A stretch of 64,000 bases of DNA from an uncultured Oscillospiraceae bacterium (GTDB lineage Bacteria; Bacillota; Clostridia; Oscillospirales; Oscillospiraceae). Under the pieces are notes generated by a model. That model worked only from the letters and a program-made list of their open reading frames with translations. It made no database searches and had not been told where the DNA came from. The stretch covers positions 53,751 through 117,750 of the forward strand of contig CALXDD010000005.1 of the NCBI GenBank assembly GCA_944386985.1, in the 5' to 3' direction. Positions 42,078 through 50,812 of this stretch are shown piece by piece (the stretch's first letter is position 1; each line of letters opens with the position of its first letter). A program made the translations under genes and the position numbers.

Positions 42078-44450
42078 CTATGCAATGCCCGCCTGCTCCA
42101 GCCAAGCCATGGTATTGTCGGACAGCGTCAGCATGCCCATATTCTCCTCGTTCCAGTCTATCATCTTCTGATACAGTGCCGTCACATTTTCCTGATATAC
42201 CGGATCGTCCTGATAAAGCTGCATGATGATGTCAAAGGACTGCTGCCAGCTGTCCGGATCTGCCGCCATATAATCCACATACTTGTTCAGCATGGCAAAG
42301 GCCTGGACAGCATCCTGCTGGACAAAATAATATTGTGCCAGATACATAGGAATGGTATTGGAGTCCACCCTCTGCAATTCCTCGGCATATTCTGCCGCGC
42401 TATTCGAAATTTCCTCCGTTATATCCGTTGTCTGTATGCTGCTCAGTACATACGACAGCATATAATCGGCCCACTCAAACCGGTCTATCGCAATGGCACG
42501 CTCCAGAGAGTCAAAGCTTACCTCACGTTCCACCAGGGAACGGGCATACATATTGCAGCCCAGCAGTATGCTGTAAGCTATCAACAGCGCCGCCAACACC
42601 CAAGCCATGATCTTTCGCGCTCCCTCTTTCACAAAAGAGAGCGGCATCGTCTGGCCGCAGCACAGGGAGATCAGGCCAAACACGCCAAAGGCAAAGGGCA
42701 GATACACATAGGAAGAAAATACTACTTCCACCGCCGCATGGCCCGCCATGAAAATCAATGCGCCTCCTAACGCGGCAGTCAGAGGATTGGATTCCTCCTC
42801 CGGCTTGCGGCGGGATTTCATGACGGCAATCCATGCGGTTGCCAGCACCCCCACAAAAAGAATCAATCCTACGATGCCGGTTTCCACAAGAGATTCAATA
42901 TAGTGATTGTGGGCATACTTGGTTTCATAGTAGAAGGACTGTACGCTTACAATGCCGTTTTCAAAGGCACCCATGCCCAGGCCGACAATGGGGCTGCGAC
43001 GAAACAGCTTCATTCCGTCCTCAAAGAAGACGATCCGCTGAATGGCGTTCTGGTTGGCCCACAAGCCCTGCAGGCGGTTGGCAATAAAGTCGGGCAGCAG
43101 CTTATAGCCCAGAGGAAATTCCTCAGTGCTACCGCTTCCCTCCAGCACCACCCGCTCCAGCGTCACCGGAGCCTCCGCTGAGAAGCTTGCGTATACCACG
43201 ATGCTGTCCTCCGGTATGACAACCGCTGCCCCATCAGCCGGTCCGGAATAAATCACCGTGTTTGTATGCATCATGGTGTCCTCTCTGTTCTGGCTCTCGA
43301 TGGTCACATTGACCGCCCCATCCGCCGAAACAGACAGGGTGTAAGAGCCAGACTCGGGGTAGGCAGCCCGGCGCAGGGTCTCTCCCGCGTCCAGGGATGT
43401 CGGACCCGTCAGCCGTAGGGCAGCAACCACAAAAACCGCCAGCAGCGCGACCACCGTTCCAATGAGAATCGGTACCATCCGGGTTCTCCGCTCCAGCAGC
43501 TTACCGACCCGCCGTCCCACAAACTGGTCGGCCACGCACAGCAGTGCCGCACCGGCCACAACACAGGCCAGCGGCACCGGCTGGAAGCCGGTCCACTCCA
43601 CCAAAGAGGTGGCCGAGATCAAGAACCCCGCAACACTGACCAGAATCAGGGTCTCCACCATCAGAACCAAGGCGCTTCCCCGGGACTGTTTCCGTTCCAA
43701 CAGCAGATAAATCAGAAAGCCTATCGCGATGGTGCCGCTGCCGCCCATGCTGAATGCCAGGAAAAAGGACAGCGCATTGATATAGAGGCATATTAAATGA
43801 AACCGGCGGTGCCCCGCCTGCTTCGAGGTACCCGCCAGCCCCAAGGAGAGGAATACCCCGATCCCCATGCAACCCGCAAACACATTGGGATTTGTGAAAA
43901 TGGAGTTCATTCGAATGCCCACTTCTACCGGCGTAAGATTCATATAGTTCTGGGTAAACAGCCCCAGCAAACCCAACACCGGCGTGCTGAGCCAATGGGT
44001 GGAGAGCAGGTCGATGCTCACCAATCCGGAGACAGCGGCAGCCCCCTCCAACACTGTGGCAAATCCACGGCCTAACTCACCATTTTTCCCCTTTGCGAAA
44101 GCCATCAGCAGAATGGTACAGCAAAAAGAGGTTAGAAGCACCACAAAGGCCCGCAGGGCAAACTTGCCTGAAATAGCGTACAGCGTTGACACACCGTTCG
44201 CAATCACCCACAGGCTCAGCGCAAGGAAAGGAACAGATATCCGCGCCGCAAATTTCTTGCAGCGGAATACTAATGCCGCTATTCCACAAATAGTGGTGAA
44301 TAACGCAATCCCTTTTGCGGTAGAATCACTGCCCAGGCAGACGACCAAGAAAAAGGCCGCAATCAAGGCGACTATTCCGCCAATCTCCTTGGGGTCCCAG
44401 CCGGCTTGTGCCAGATTAGAAACAAATTTTCGCATCTTACGGGTTGACAT
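42078..44450 (-). CDS. O-antigen ligase/polymerase-like membrane protein (Wzy_C family)
   Basis: 790 aa from ATG 44450 (TTTTGGAGGAACAG). About ten membrane helices are visible, with an extracytoplasmic beta-rich insertion (about residues 350-440) and the family motif GLGMGAFENG...YAHNHYIESLVETGIVG. The last 160 residues form a helical, TPR-like tail. Such proteins polymerise repeat units or ligate polysaccharide to an acceptor outside the membrane. It is flanked by the initiating transferase gene and the surface-polysaccharide operon. Confidence 0.85.
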   Translation of the reverse strand: MSTRKMRKFVSNLAQAGWDPKEIGGIVALIAAFFLVVCLGSDSTAKGIALFTTICGIAALVFRCKKFAARISVPFLALSLWVIANGVSTLYAISGKFALRAFVVLLTSFCCTILLMAFAKGKNGELGRGFATVLEGAAAVSGLVSIDLLSTHWLSTPVLGLLGLFTQNYMNLTPVEVGIRMNSIFTNPNVFAGCMGIGVFLSLGLAGTSKQAGHRRFHLICLYINALSFFLAFSMGGSGTIAIGFLIYLLLERKQSRGSALVLMVETLILVSVAGFLISATSLVEWTGFQPVPLACVVAGAALLCVADQFVGRRVGKLLERRTRMVPILIGTVVALLAVFVVAALRLTGPTSLDAGETLRRAAYPESGSYTLSVSADGAVNVTIESQNREDTMMHTNTVIYSGPADGAAVVIPEDSIVVYASFSAEAPVTLERVVLEGSGSTEEFPLGYKLLPDFIANRLQGLWANQNAIQRIVFFEDGMKLFRRSPIVGLGMGAFENGIVSVQSFYYETKYAHNHYIESLVETGIVGLILFVGVLATAWIAVMKSRRKPEEESNPLTAALGGALIFMAGHAAVEVVFSSYVYLPFAFGVFGLISLCCGQTMPLSFVKEGARKIMAWVLAALLIAYSILLGCNMYARSLVEREVSFDSLERAIAIDRFEWADYMLSYVLSSIQTTDITEEISNSAAEYAEELQRVDSNTIPMYLAQYYFVQQDAVQAFAMLNKYVDYMAADPDSWQQSFDIIMQLYQDDPVYQENVTALYQKMIDWNEENMGMLTLSDNTMAWLEQAGIA

Positions 44451-44546
44451 TCTGTTCCTCCAAAACGAATGGCGCACGCGCCACGAAGTATCATTTTATT
44501 CTACCACAGTTTTCGAAACCTGTCTATCTTTCACCTGTGCGCGCCA

Positions 44547-45926
44547 CTACAATTTTTCCTGATTGACCACGCCCTTGACCAATGTCATGAACAAAATCTT
44601 CAGATCAAAGAAAAAGTTCCAGTTTTCAATATAATAGATGTCATATCGGATCCGTTCCTCAATGGAGGTATCTCCTCGCAGGCCGTTGACCTGTGCCCAG
44701 CCAGTGATACCTGGGCGCACCTGGTGCTTGACCATATACAGAGGGATCTCCTCTTTAAATTGCTGAACATAGTGGGGCACCTCCGGCCGGGGGCCTACAA
44801 GGCTCATGTCTCCTTTAAGAACATTGAACATTTGGGGCAGCTCATCAATAGAGAACTTGCGAAGGATTGCCCCAAACTTCGTCTTTCTGGGGTCGGTATT
44901 CCGGCTCCAGCCGGTATTCTGAGAGTCGTTGATCCGCATGGATCGAAATTTGTACATGACAAAAGGCTTCTTGTTTCGCCCCACCCGCTCCTGCTTGAAA
45001 ATCACAGGGCCGGGAGAAGACATCCGCACCCCGATGGCCGCAATCAGCATAATGGGTGAGGTGCAGGCAATAAGCACGATAGATCCCACAATATCAAAGA
45101 TCCGTTTAGAGGCTGCGTGGACCCAATTGTCCAGAGGAATATGTCGGATATTCATTAAAGGGATCCCTTCGATATTGTCAAACTGGGGATTGGAAGGAAT
45201 ATATTCGGCATAAAAGGGGATCATGGAGAGCTTGACGCCATCCTTCTCACAAGCTTCGATCACTTCGCGGGTAAACTGGAACTCCTCCCCTGGGAGGGCC
45301 AGCACTACCTCATCGGGCCGTCTCCGCTCCAACACTTTTCCAAGCGCCTTCACTCCGCCCAAATAGGGCAAGCCGGAAATGGAATCATGCTCCGCCAGGT
45401 AGCCGTCAATCAGATAACCGTATTCCTTCTGCTGGCGTACCACCTGGACATACCGCACCGCCATATGACTGTCTCCCACCAGCAGCACATGCTTCTGGTT
45501 AAAGCCCTGCTGCCGGAAATGGCGCAGGACAGCGCGCAGGCAGACGCGTTTTCCGCACAATGCCAAAAGGGCAAGTGCAAAAAAGAGGGACAACACCCCC
45601 CGGGAGAAATGCACCTCTTTATAGAGGAACAGTCCAGACTGTACCAGTATAAAGTTGATGATACACCCCCAGAAAACTTGGGTAAGCTCCCAGGTGGGAG
45701 GCCGTTTCCGAAGCGATTCATACAGCCCCATAGTGGCGAAGGTAACCAGGTGGGCCGGGATGAGAAACAGCATGAGAAGCATGTAGCTTGACAACGGTAC
45801 CGCAATGACGCCGCCATGTAGGAAATAAAACCGGATATAGAAAGCGGCCGGCATAGCTGCCAGGAGAATCATCGCGTCCAGCAGTATATTTATAAAATTC
45901 AAGGTACGCTGGTTTTCTTTAATCAT
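44547..45926 (-). CDS. Polyprenyl glycosylphosphotransferase (WcaJ/WbaP type)
   Basis: The 459-aa protein has four N-terminal membrane helices, a cytosolic NAD-like domain (HVLLVGDSHMAVRYVQVV) and the C-terminal phosphoglycosyltransferase domain with FKQERVGRNKKPFVMYKFRSMR, KFSIDELPQMFNVLKGDMSLVGPRPE and PGITGWAQVNG. It attaches the first sugar phosphate to undecaprenyl phosphate, beginning repeat-unit assembly. The fusion of both halves is the standard layout. Confidence 0.95.
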   Translation of the reverse strand: MIKENQRTLNFINILLDAMILLAAMPAAFYIRFYFLHGGVIAVPLSSYMLLMLFLIPAHLVTFATMGLYESLRKRPPTWELTQVFWGCIINFILVQSGLFLYKEVHFSRGVLSLFFALALLALCGKRVCLRAVLRHFRQQGFNQKHVLLVGDSHMAVRYVQVVRQQKEYGYLIDGYLAEHDSISGLPYLGGVKALGKVLERRRPDEVVLALPGEEFQFTREVIEACEKDGVKLSMIPFYAEYIPSNPQFDNIEGIPLMNIRHIPLDNWVHAASKRIFDIVGSIVLIACTSPIMLIAAIGVRMSSPGPVIFKQERVGRNKKPFVMYKFRSMRINDSQNTGWSRNTDPRKTKFGAILRKFSIDELPQMFNVLKGDMSLVGPRPEVPHYVQQFKEEIPLYMVKHQVRPGITGWAQVNGLRGDTSIEERIRYDIYYIENWNFFFDLKILFMTLVKGVVNQEKL

Positions 45927-45944
45927 GGCAGAGTTTTCCCTCCA

Positions 45945-47078
45945 CTATACAGATCCCGCGGAGGCAGGCTGACGCAGCGGGATAAGATTCTCATATTGCT
46001 CCATAATGGTGGGCAACACACGGCCCAGTGTATAGGTCTGAACCGCCTTTTGGCCCCGCTCCCTCATCCGGCGGGCCAGTTCCGGGGATTGGAGCAGGGT
46101 CTTCATCTGTCCGGCGCATGCCTCAAAGTCTCCATAGGGATAGAGCAGCCCGGCCTGGGACTCCTCCAACAGATCCGTGTGCCCCTTCACCCGGCTGGCC
46201 ACCACAGGCAGGCCGTAGTACATGGCCTCCATAATATTGAAGGGCAGCCCCTCACTGCGGCTGGCCGATACCGCCAGATCCGCCGCCCCGTACCACTGGG
46301 GCATCTGCACCTGCCCGGGAAAGAGCACCCGTTCCTCCACGCCCAGCCGGGCCGCCAAGGCCATGCACTCCTCCCGCAGGGCGCCCTGGCCGGGCAGGGC
46401 CAGCTTGACCTTCTCCGGCAGCAGAGCGGTGGCGCGGATCAGCACTTGCTGGCTCTTCCTGCTGGAAAACTCCGCGGCATACACCAGAAGGATGTCCTCT
46501 TCCCCAATTCCCCATGCCCGGCGCGTAGCCGCCCGTTCCGCCCTGTCTACAGGCCGCAGGCGGTCTGTGTCCAGCCCGATTCCTGGGACTTCCACAATTT
46601 TTTTGCCCAGTTTATGTACTTTGGCATACTGAGTATCCCAGCTGTTCATAGTCATCAGCAAGTCGGTGACCGGGGCGGTCACGCGCTCCGCCGCGCTCAG
46701 AATCAGCCCCTTGGCTGCTGAGTTTTCTTCGCCAAACAGATACCCGTGTACGGTGCATGCCACCTTGGGCCTGTCCCTCAGTCCCAGCACCGCCATTCTG
46801 GTGAAAAAAGCGGCCAGCGCCGTATGGCAGCTGACCACATCGCACCCTGAGGCCTCCACCAGCCGCCGCAGCTGCCGCCATGCCGCTCCGTTTCGGGCGG
46901 ACAGCATTTCCTTCTCAAAGGGGACATCCACCACCCGGTTGGCCTCGGGAATCTCCATAGGCTTACCGCCGCAGGCCACCTCCACTGTCCATCCAAGCCG
47001 CCGGAAGGCCGCCAGATAGGGACGGTGGAACTGTACGATATGGGAATAGGTTGATGCGGTAAAAAGGATCTTGGGCAT
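45945..47078 (-). CDS. Family 4 glycosyltransferase
   Basis: GT-B enzyme of 377 aa. The N-terminal domain is MPKILFTASTYSHIVQFHRPYLAAFRRLGW, and the C-terminal GT4 region has YAAEFSSRKSQQVLIRA, LPGQG, and ASRSEGLPFNIMEAMYYGLPVVAS, whose Glu residues bind the nucleotide-sugar phosphate. CapM- and PglA-like proteins of this kind add the second sugar to the lipid carrier. It precedes the phosphoglycosyltransferase gene by 18 nt and starts after AAGAGGTAG. Confidence 0.9.
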   Translation of the reverse strand: MPKILFTASTYSHIVQFHRPYLAAFRRLGWTVEVACGGKPMEIPEANRVVDVPFEKEMLSARNGAAWRQLRRLVEASGCDVVSCHTALAAFFTRMAVLGLRDRPKVACTVHGYLFGEENSAAKGLILSAAERVTAPVTDLLMTMNSWDTQYAKVHKLGKKIVEVPGIGLDTDRLRPVDRAERAATRRAWGIGEEDILLVYAAEFSSRKSQQVLIRATALLPEKVKLALPGQGALREECMALAARLGVEERVLFPGQVQMPQWYGAADLAVSASRSEGLPFNIMEAMYYGLPVVASRVKGHTDLLEESQAGLLYPYGDFEACAGQMKTLLQSPELARRMRERGQKAVQTYTLGRVLPTIMEQYENLIPLRQPASAGSV

Positions 47079-47375
47079 GTTCTACCTCTTCACTATATAA
47101 GCCGCTTCTATAGGGGAAATACGCCATCAAACGGCAAAGAATTCTGTTATTTTTTATTATATCATGTCAATTATAAAAAAGGAAGCAGGGAATCCTCGTT
47201 TCTCGCGCCATCCGTCCTCTCTCCGCTCCTGGAACCCGCTGAGCGCAATACGTCAGAACAGTACCGCTCTGATTGTGTCCGCAGTGTTTGCCATAGTTGT
47301 TGTCCCCAACGAGAATCTTACTGCTCCAGGAAAAATTGTATCCATTCCCCCGCCAAATAGCAACCGGAAATGAAA
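47079..47375. other. Intergenic spacer without recognisable gene
   Basis: About 300 bp between the GT4 gene and the spoVT terminator. A 69-codon open frame (47164-47373, plus) has no ribosome-binding site and no recognisable content. A TATAAT and a TTGACA occur on the minus strand near 47150-47170 but not with proper spacing. Nothing else is supported. Confidence 0.5.
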
Positions 47376-47415
47376 TGTAAAAATGAGAGGAGGCGGTATC
47401 CGCCTCCCCTCATCC
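47376..47415 (-). terminator. Terminator of spoVT
   Basis: On the minus strand ATGAG.GGAGGCGG-ATA-CCGCCTCC.CTCAT (47413-47383) is followed by TTTTTA, about 150 nt after the spoVT stop. Confidence 0.7.
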
Positions 47416-47561
47416 ACTTCGTGCGTGTATCAAACCTCTTTCGCAAGGTTTTCTTTTCGCTCCATATCCTTACGCCGCGGCTCGTTTTATCAACAAATCT
47501 CCATCCAGCTTTACATGTGAACTTCCGCGGCGGAACGCCGGTCTTCTGCGCTCATAGCAGT

Positions 47562-48101
47562 TCAGCCCTCCATGTGCTTTCCGAGGAAGGAGGCGATCGT
47601 CTGTGCCAGCTTATATTCCGTCTCGCCGGTAGGCTTGTCTGTGTCGGTAACAAACAAAACCAATCCCAGTACGTCTCCCTCGGCAATAATAGGGGCGGCC
47701 ACTGCCGCTTTATAGGCGTCTCCGGTGTCGGTGACAAAAACCTCCCGCTCCCCCGGCTGATGCTGGTAAATCTTCCGGTCCTCCATGATCTGCTCCAGCT
47801 CTCCGCTCATCCGCTTGCCCAGAAGCTCCCGCTTGCCGCCGCCGGCCACGGCAATCACCGTATCCCGGTCGGTGACGGCGGCGGGAAACCCGGTGCTCTT
47901 GCTCAGCGTCTCACAGAATTGAGCGGCAAATTCATCCAGCCCGCCCATTAGGGAGTATTTTTTGAAGATCACCTCGCCGTCCCGACTTGTATAGATCTCC
48001 AGCGGGTCCCCTTCGCGGATACGCATAGTCCGGCGAATCTCTTTGGGGATCACCACACGGCCAAGATCGTCGATGCGGCGCACAATTCCGGTTGCTTTCA
48101 T
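47562..48101 (-). CDS. spoVT: Stage V sporulation protein T
   Basis: The N-terminal AbrB/SpoVT swapped-hairpin domain is MKATGIVRRIDDLGRVVIPKEIRRTMRIREGDPLEIYTSRDGEVIFKKYS. Residues 55-179 form the GAF-like regulatory domain, ending KLAQTIASFLGKHMEG. The length (179 aa) matches SpoVT. It fine-tunes sigmaG-dependent gene expression in the forespore, so the organism forms endospores. It is transcribed away from the symporter gene. Confidence 0.95.
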   Translation of the reverse strand: MKATGIVRRIDDLGRVVIPKEIRRTMRIREGDPLEIYTSRDGEVIFKKYSLMGGLDEFAAQFCETLSKSTGFPAAVTDRDTVIAVAGGGKRELLGKRMSGELEQIMEDRKIYQHQPGEREVFVTDTGDAYKAAVAAPIIAEGDVLGLVLFVTDTDKPTGETEYKLAQTIASFLGKHMEG

Positions 48102-48334
48102 ATTCCTCTCCTCCTGCGGTTTCAGCGGCGGCGTTCATCCTGTGAAACAGCCGCCGGATGTTCTCTTGACAGCACATAGTATCCGCAGCTTTTTCCTCCC
48201 TATGCAAATGCTGTGCTGGGTTTGTCTGGAAACCAGTCTTTCCTGCTCCTGTTTTCAGGCAAAAATCCTTTCTGAGAAAACACCAAAACTCTTTCTCCCC
48301 CCAAAAAATTCTTCCGTTCGCAGAAATAATATGG

Positions 48335-48340
48335 TATGAT
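48335..48340 (+). promoter_or_regulatory. -10 element upstream of the riboswitch
   Basis: TATGAT at 48335-48340 lies just before the riboswitch. The -35 17 bp upstream (TTCCGT, 48312-48317) is weak. Confidence 0.4.
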
Positions 48341-48370
48341 AAATATGACAAGGAAAGAACAATTCAGATG

Positions 48371-48500
48371 CAATATGCTGAATGTCGCGGCTGCGGCAGC
48401 GGGAGAACCAACTTTTGGGGTGAATTCGCATGTGGCGATAGAGGACTTTCTTCCTTGAACCCGTCAGCTAATCTCGTAAGCGGAGGAAGACAGTTCTTAT
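48371..48500 (+). ncRNA. c-di-AMP riboswitch (ydaO/yuaA type)
   Basis: The conserved blocks of the ydaO-yuaA riboswitch are present in order: CGGGAGAACC, TTTTGGGGTGAAT (about 48412-48425), CCTTGAACCCGTCAGCTAA and CTCGTAAGCGG (48454-48484). In characterised members c-di-AMP binding turns off downstream ion, osmolyte or cell-wall genes. Here the next gene is a sodium:solute symporter at 48692. A 102-codon frame through this region is not a gene. Boundaries are approximate. Confidence 0.85.
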
Positions 48501-48572
48501 TGACAGGTAAAGGAGATTTGGCGTTTTACGATCCTTCTATAACTACCCATCATATGGATTGCTGCCTTTCAT

Positions 48573-48612
48573 CGCCTGCAGAGTCTTTCTGCGGGCGGTG
48601 TGCCTTTATTGC
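48573..48612 (+). terminator. Hairpin after the c-di-AMP aptamer, likely expression platform
   Basis: CGCCTGCAG (48573-48581) pairs with CTGCGGGCG (48589-48597, with one G-U), followed by a weak T-rich stretch (GCCTTTATT). Position between aptamer and gene suggests the regulated terminator. Confidence 0.5.
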
Positions 48613-48691
48613 ATCGCAGGACGCTCCTCCGGGGGCAGAAAGGAGGCACTATGGCTATATTCTATGGTATGTGTGAGAGAGGGGGGATCGT

Positions 48692-50181
48692 ATGAGCGGC
48701 CTCAGCATGGGCACCTTGTTCTGGATTCTCACCGCTGTGGTGTGCGGCATCTTCCTGATAATCTCCTGGCGGGTAAAGGGGCAGGCCAATGAGAGCTTTT
48801 CCCACTACGCCATCGGCCGCAGCTCTTTCCCCATGCTTCTCATTTTCTTCACCCAGTTTGCCACCATCATGGGCGCCGGCAACTTTATCGGCCATGCTGG
48901 AAGCGGATATGAAAACGGCGTCAGCTGGCTGGCCTTCATCGCCGGAGAACAGGGAGCAAAATCGTTTTTGCTCTGGTATTCGCCGGTCTCGCCGGCCACT
49001 TTACATATAACACCATGCCGGAGATGATTGACGACCTCTTGGTACGGGATAAGCTGACCCGGCTGCTCTGCGGCGTTCTGGGCACCTGCATCATGGTAGC
49101 CTGGGTGGGCGGCCAGGGGAAGGCCTTCGGCGAGATTTTCGAGGTTTTTACCGGCGCGGACCCCCTCCCTATCATCTTCCTCTTCTCCGCCATCTTCATT
49201 GTCTACACGGTGCTGGGCGGCGTGTACTCCGTGGTGTGGACAGACCTCTTCCAGGGCATCCTCTGTGTGGTCTTCGGCATTCTCTTCTACGTCTTCGCCT
49301 TCAGCAAGGTGGACTTCAGCCTGACGGTGCTGGGGGAGCGGCTGACAGAGGTAGGCCGGGAAGATCTGTGGTCCTTCGCGGGCACCGACGGTCTCAGCGT
49401 CCTCAACCAATTTCTCACCGGCCTTGTAGGCGTGCTGGTGGCTCAGAGCTACTGGCAGCGGTGCTACGCCTGTAAAAACAGCCGCACCGCCCGGAACGGC
49501 CTTCTCTACAGCGGTATCATCTGCGTGGTCATGACCATGCTCACCGCCCTGGTAGGTCTCATCATCATGACCATAAACCAGGATTTAGACGCCGGGTCCG
49601 CCATGCCCTGGTTCATGATGTACTGCACCCCACCCCTTATCGGCGCAGCCATCTTTGTGCTGATCCTCTGCGCCGGCATGTCCTCGGCAGACTCCTGCCT
49701 CAACTCGGCGGCGGTACTGGTGGTCAACGACCTCATCCGCCCCTTTGCCCCCAAGGTGAAAGACCAGAAGCTGGTGTGGTACGCCAAGGTAGCCACCGTG
49801 GTCATCGGCGTGGCCTCCTCCGTGTGCGCCATCTACGCCTCCTCCATTATCTCCCTCTTCTCCCGGGCCTACTCTATGGCCGGAGCGGGGATCGCGCCTC
49901 TCCTCTGCATCGGCTTTTTCTGGCGGGAGCGGAAGGAGGAGGGCCATGTGATGGGCAAACGCAACAGCAAGGTCACCCACTGGGGCGCCCGGGTGGGCAT
50001 CGTGGTGGGCGCGGTGGTGTCCCAGCTGTCCTTCTTGGGCAGCAACGCCACCCTCATCGGCATCGCAGCCGCCTCGGTGTGTATCGTGGTGGTCTCTCTC
50101 CTCACCCGGAACGTCCCCGTGGAGCCCATGTTCTCCGACCAGGGCAATCTCCACCCGATCCGCAAGTCAGAAGACCGATAA
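48692..50181 (+). pseudogene. Sodium:solute symporter (SSS family) with one frameshift
   Basis: The first 90 codons (MSGLSMGTLFWILTAVVCGIF..., SHYAIGRSSFP, FATIMGAGNFIGHAG) and the rest (GLAGHFTYNTMPEMIDDLL..., VVWTDLFQGILC, CAGMSSADSCLNSAAVLVVNDL) form one SSS transporter of about 496 residues. The frame breaks in a GGG run at 48952-48954; adding one G restores EQGSKIVFALVFAGLAGHF. All other parts look intact. It probably imports a solute such as proline or another osmolyte with sodium. It could be a recent pseudogene, a phase-variable gene or a sequencing error. Confidence 0.8.
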
Positions 50182-50208
50182 ATCCAGATTTTTAACCTCC
50201 TGAAAGCA

Positions 50209-50252
50209 GAAAAAAGGACGGCTTTACCCTTTCGTAAAGTCGTCCTTTTTTC
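50209..50252. terminator. Bidirectional terminator between symporter and crh
   Basis: GAAAAAAGGACG..CTTTAC pairs with GTAAAG..CGTCCTTTTTTC around CCTTTC. T runs follow the stem on both strands, as expected for convergent genes. Confidence 0.85.
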
Positions 50253-50270
50253 AGCGTAAATCCGCTCTTC

Positions 50271-50534
50271 TTACTCACCGAAGCCGTTGTCGATCAGCTC
50301 TTTCAGCGCCTCGACAGCTTCCTTCTCGTCGGACCCATCGGCGATCAGCGTGATGGTAGTGCCCTTCACAATGCCCAGGGACAAAACTCCCAGCAGGCTC
50401 TTGGCATTGACGCGACGCTCATCCTTCTCCACCCAGATGCCACTCTTAAACTCGTTAGCCTTGCGAATAAAGAAGGTCGCGGGACGGGCCTGCAGGCCAA
50501 CCTCGCTGTGAATGGTGACTTCCTGCGTATACAT
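50271..50534 (-). CDS. crh: Crh-type HPr-like protein (Gln at the phospho-His position)
   Basis: The 87-aa protein has the HPr fold, but the phosphotransfer motif reads VGLQARPAT, with Gln where HPr has His15. It keeps the regulatory serine (VNAKSLLGVLSLG, Ser46 equivalent). This is the signature of Crh, which cannot pass phosphate to sugars but, when phosphorylated on Ser46 by HPrK, acts as CcpA co-effector. ATG 50534 follows GAAGGAGAA. It is monocistronic with a promoter at 50599-50627. Confidence 0.85.
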   Translation of the reverse strand: MYTQEVTIHSEVGLQARPATFFIRKANEFKSGIWVEKDERRVNAKSLLGVLSLGIVKGTTITLIADGSDEKEAVEALKELIDNGFGE

Positions 50535-50598
50535 AAGACAGTTCTCCTTCAACACCAAATAAGAATTTACCGGTTACCCACTTCATGAGATTACTCTT

Positions 50599-50627
50599 AA
50601 GATACCAAATTTGTGCTTTTCCGTCAA
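50599..50627 (-). promoter_or_regulatory. SigmaA promoter of crh
   Basis: TTGACG (50627-50622) and TATCTT (50604-50599) are 17 bp apart, 65 bp upstream of the ATG. Confidence 0.55.
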
Positions 50628-50812
50628 TGACGAATTTGCATAAACTTAACCGACTTTCCAAAACTTTACATTCCCATTTCCAGCAAAACCAACAAATCAT
50701 GCTTATTTTTAGGTACAAAAGCATGTTTTATACCCCTCAAAAGCCAATTCCCCCTGATTTTTGGGGACGGACAGCTTTTTTGCAGCTGTTCTTGATAAAA
50801 AGACAATCGTCT

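Noticed and set aside
47164-47373. 69-codon plus-strand frame in the spoVT/GT4 spacer
   Set aside because: No ribosome-binding site, no recognisable features, and it ends in terminator DNA.
48368-48676. 102-codon frame upstream of the symporter
   Set aside because: It overlaps the c-di-AMP riboswitch blocks and has no ribosome-binding site or protein-like composition.
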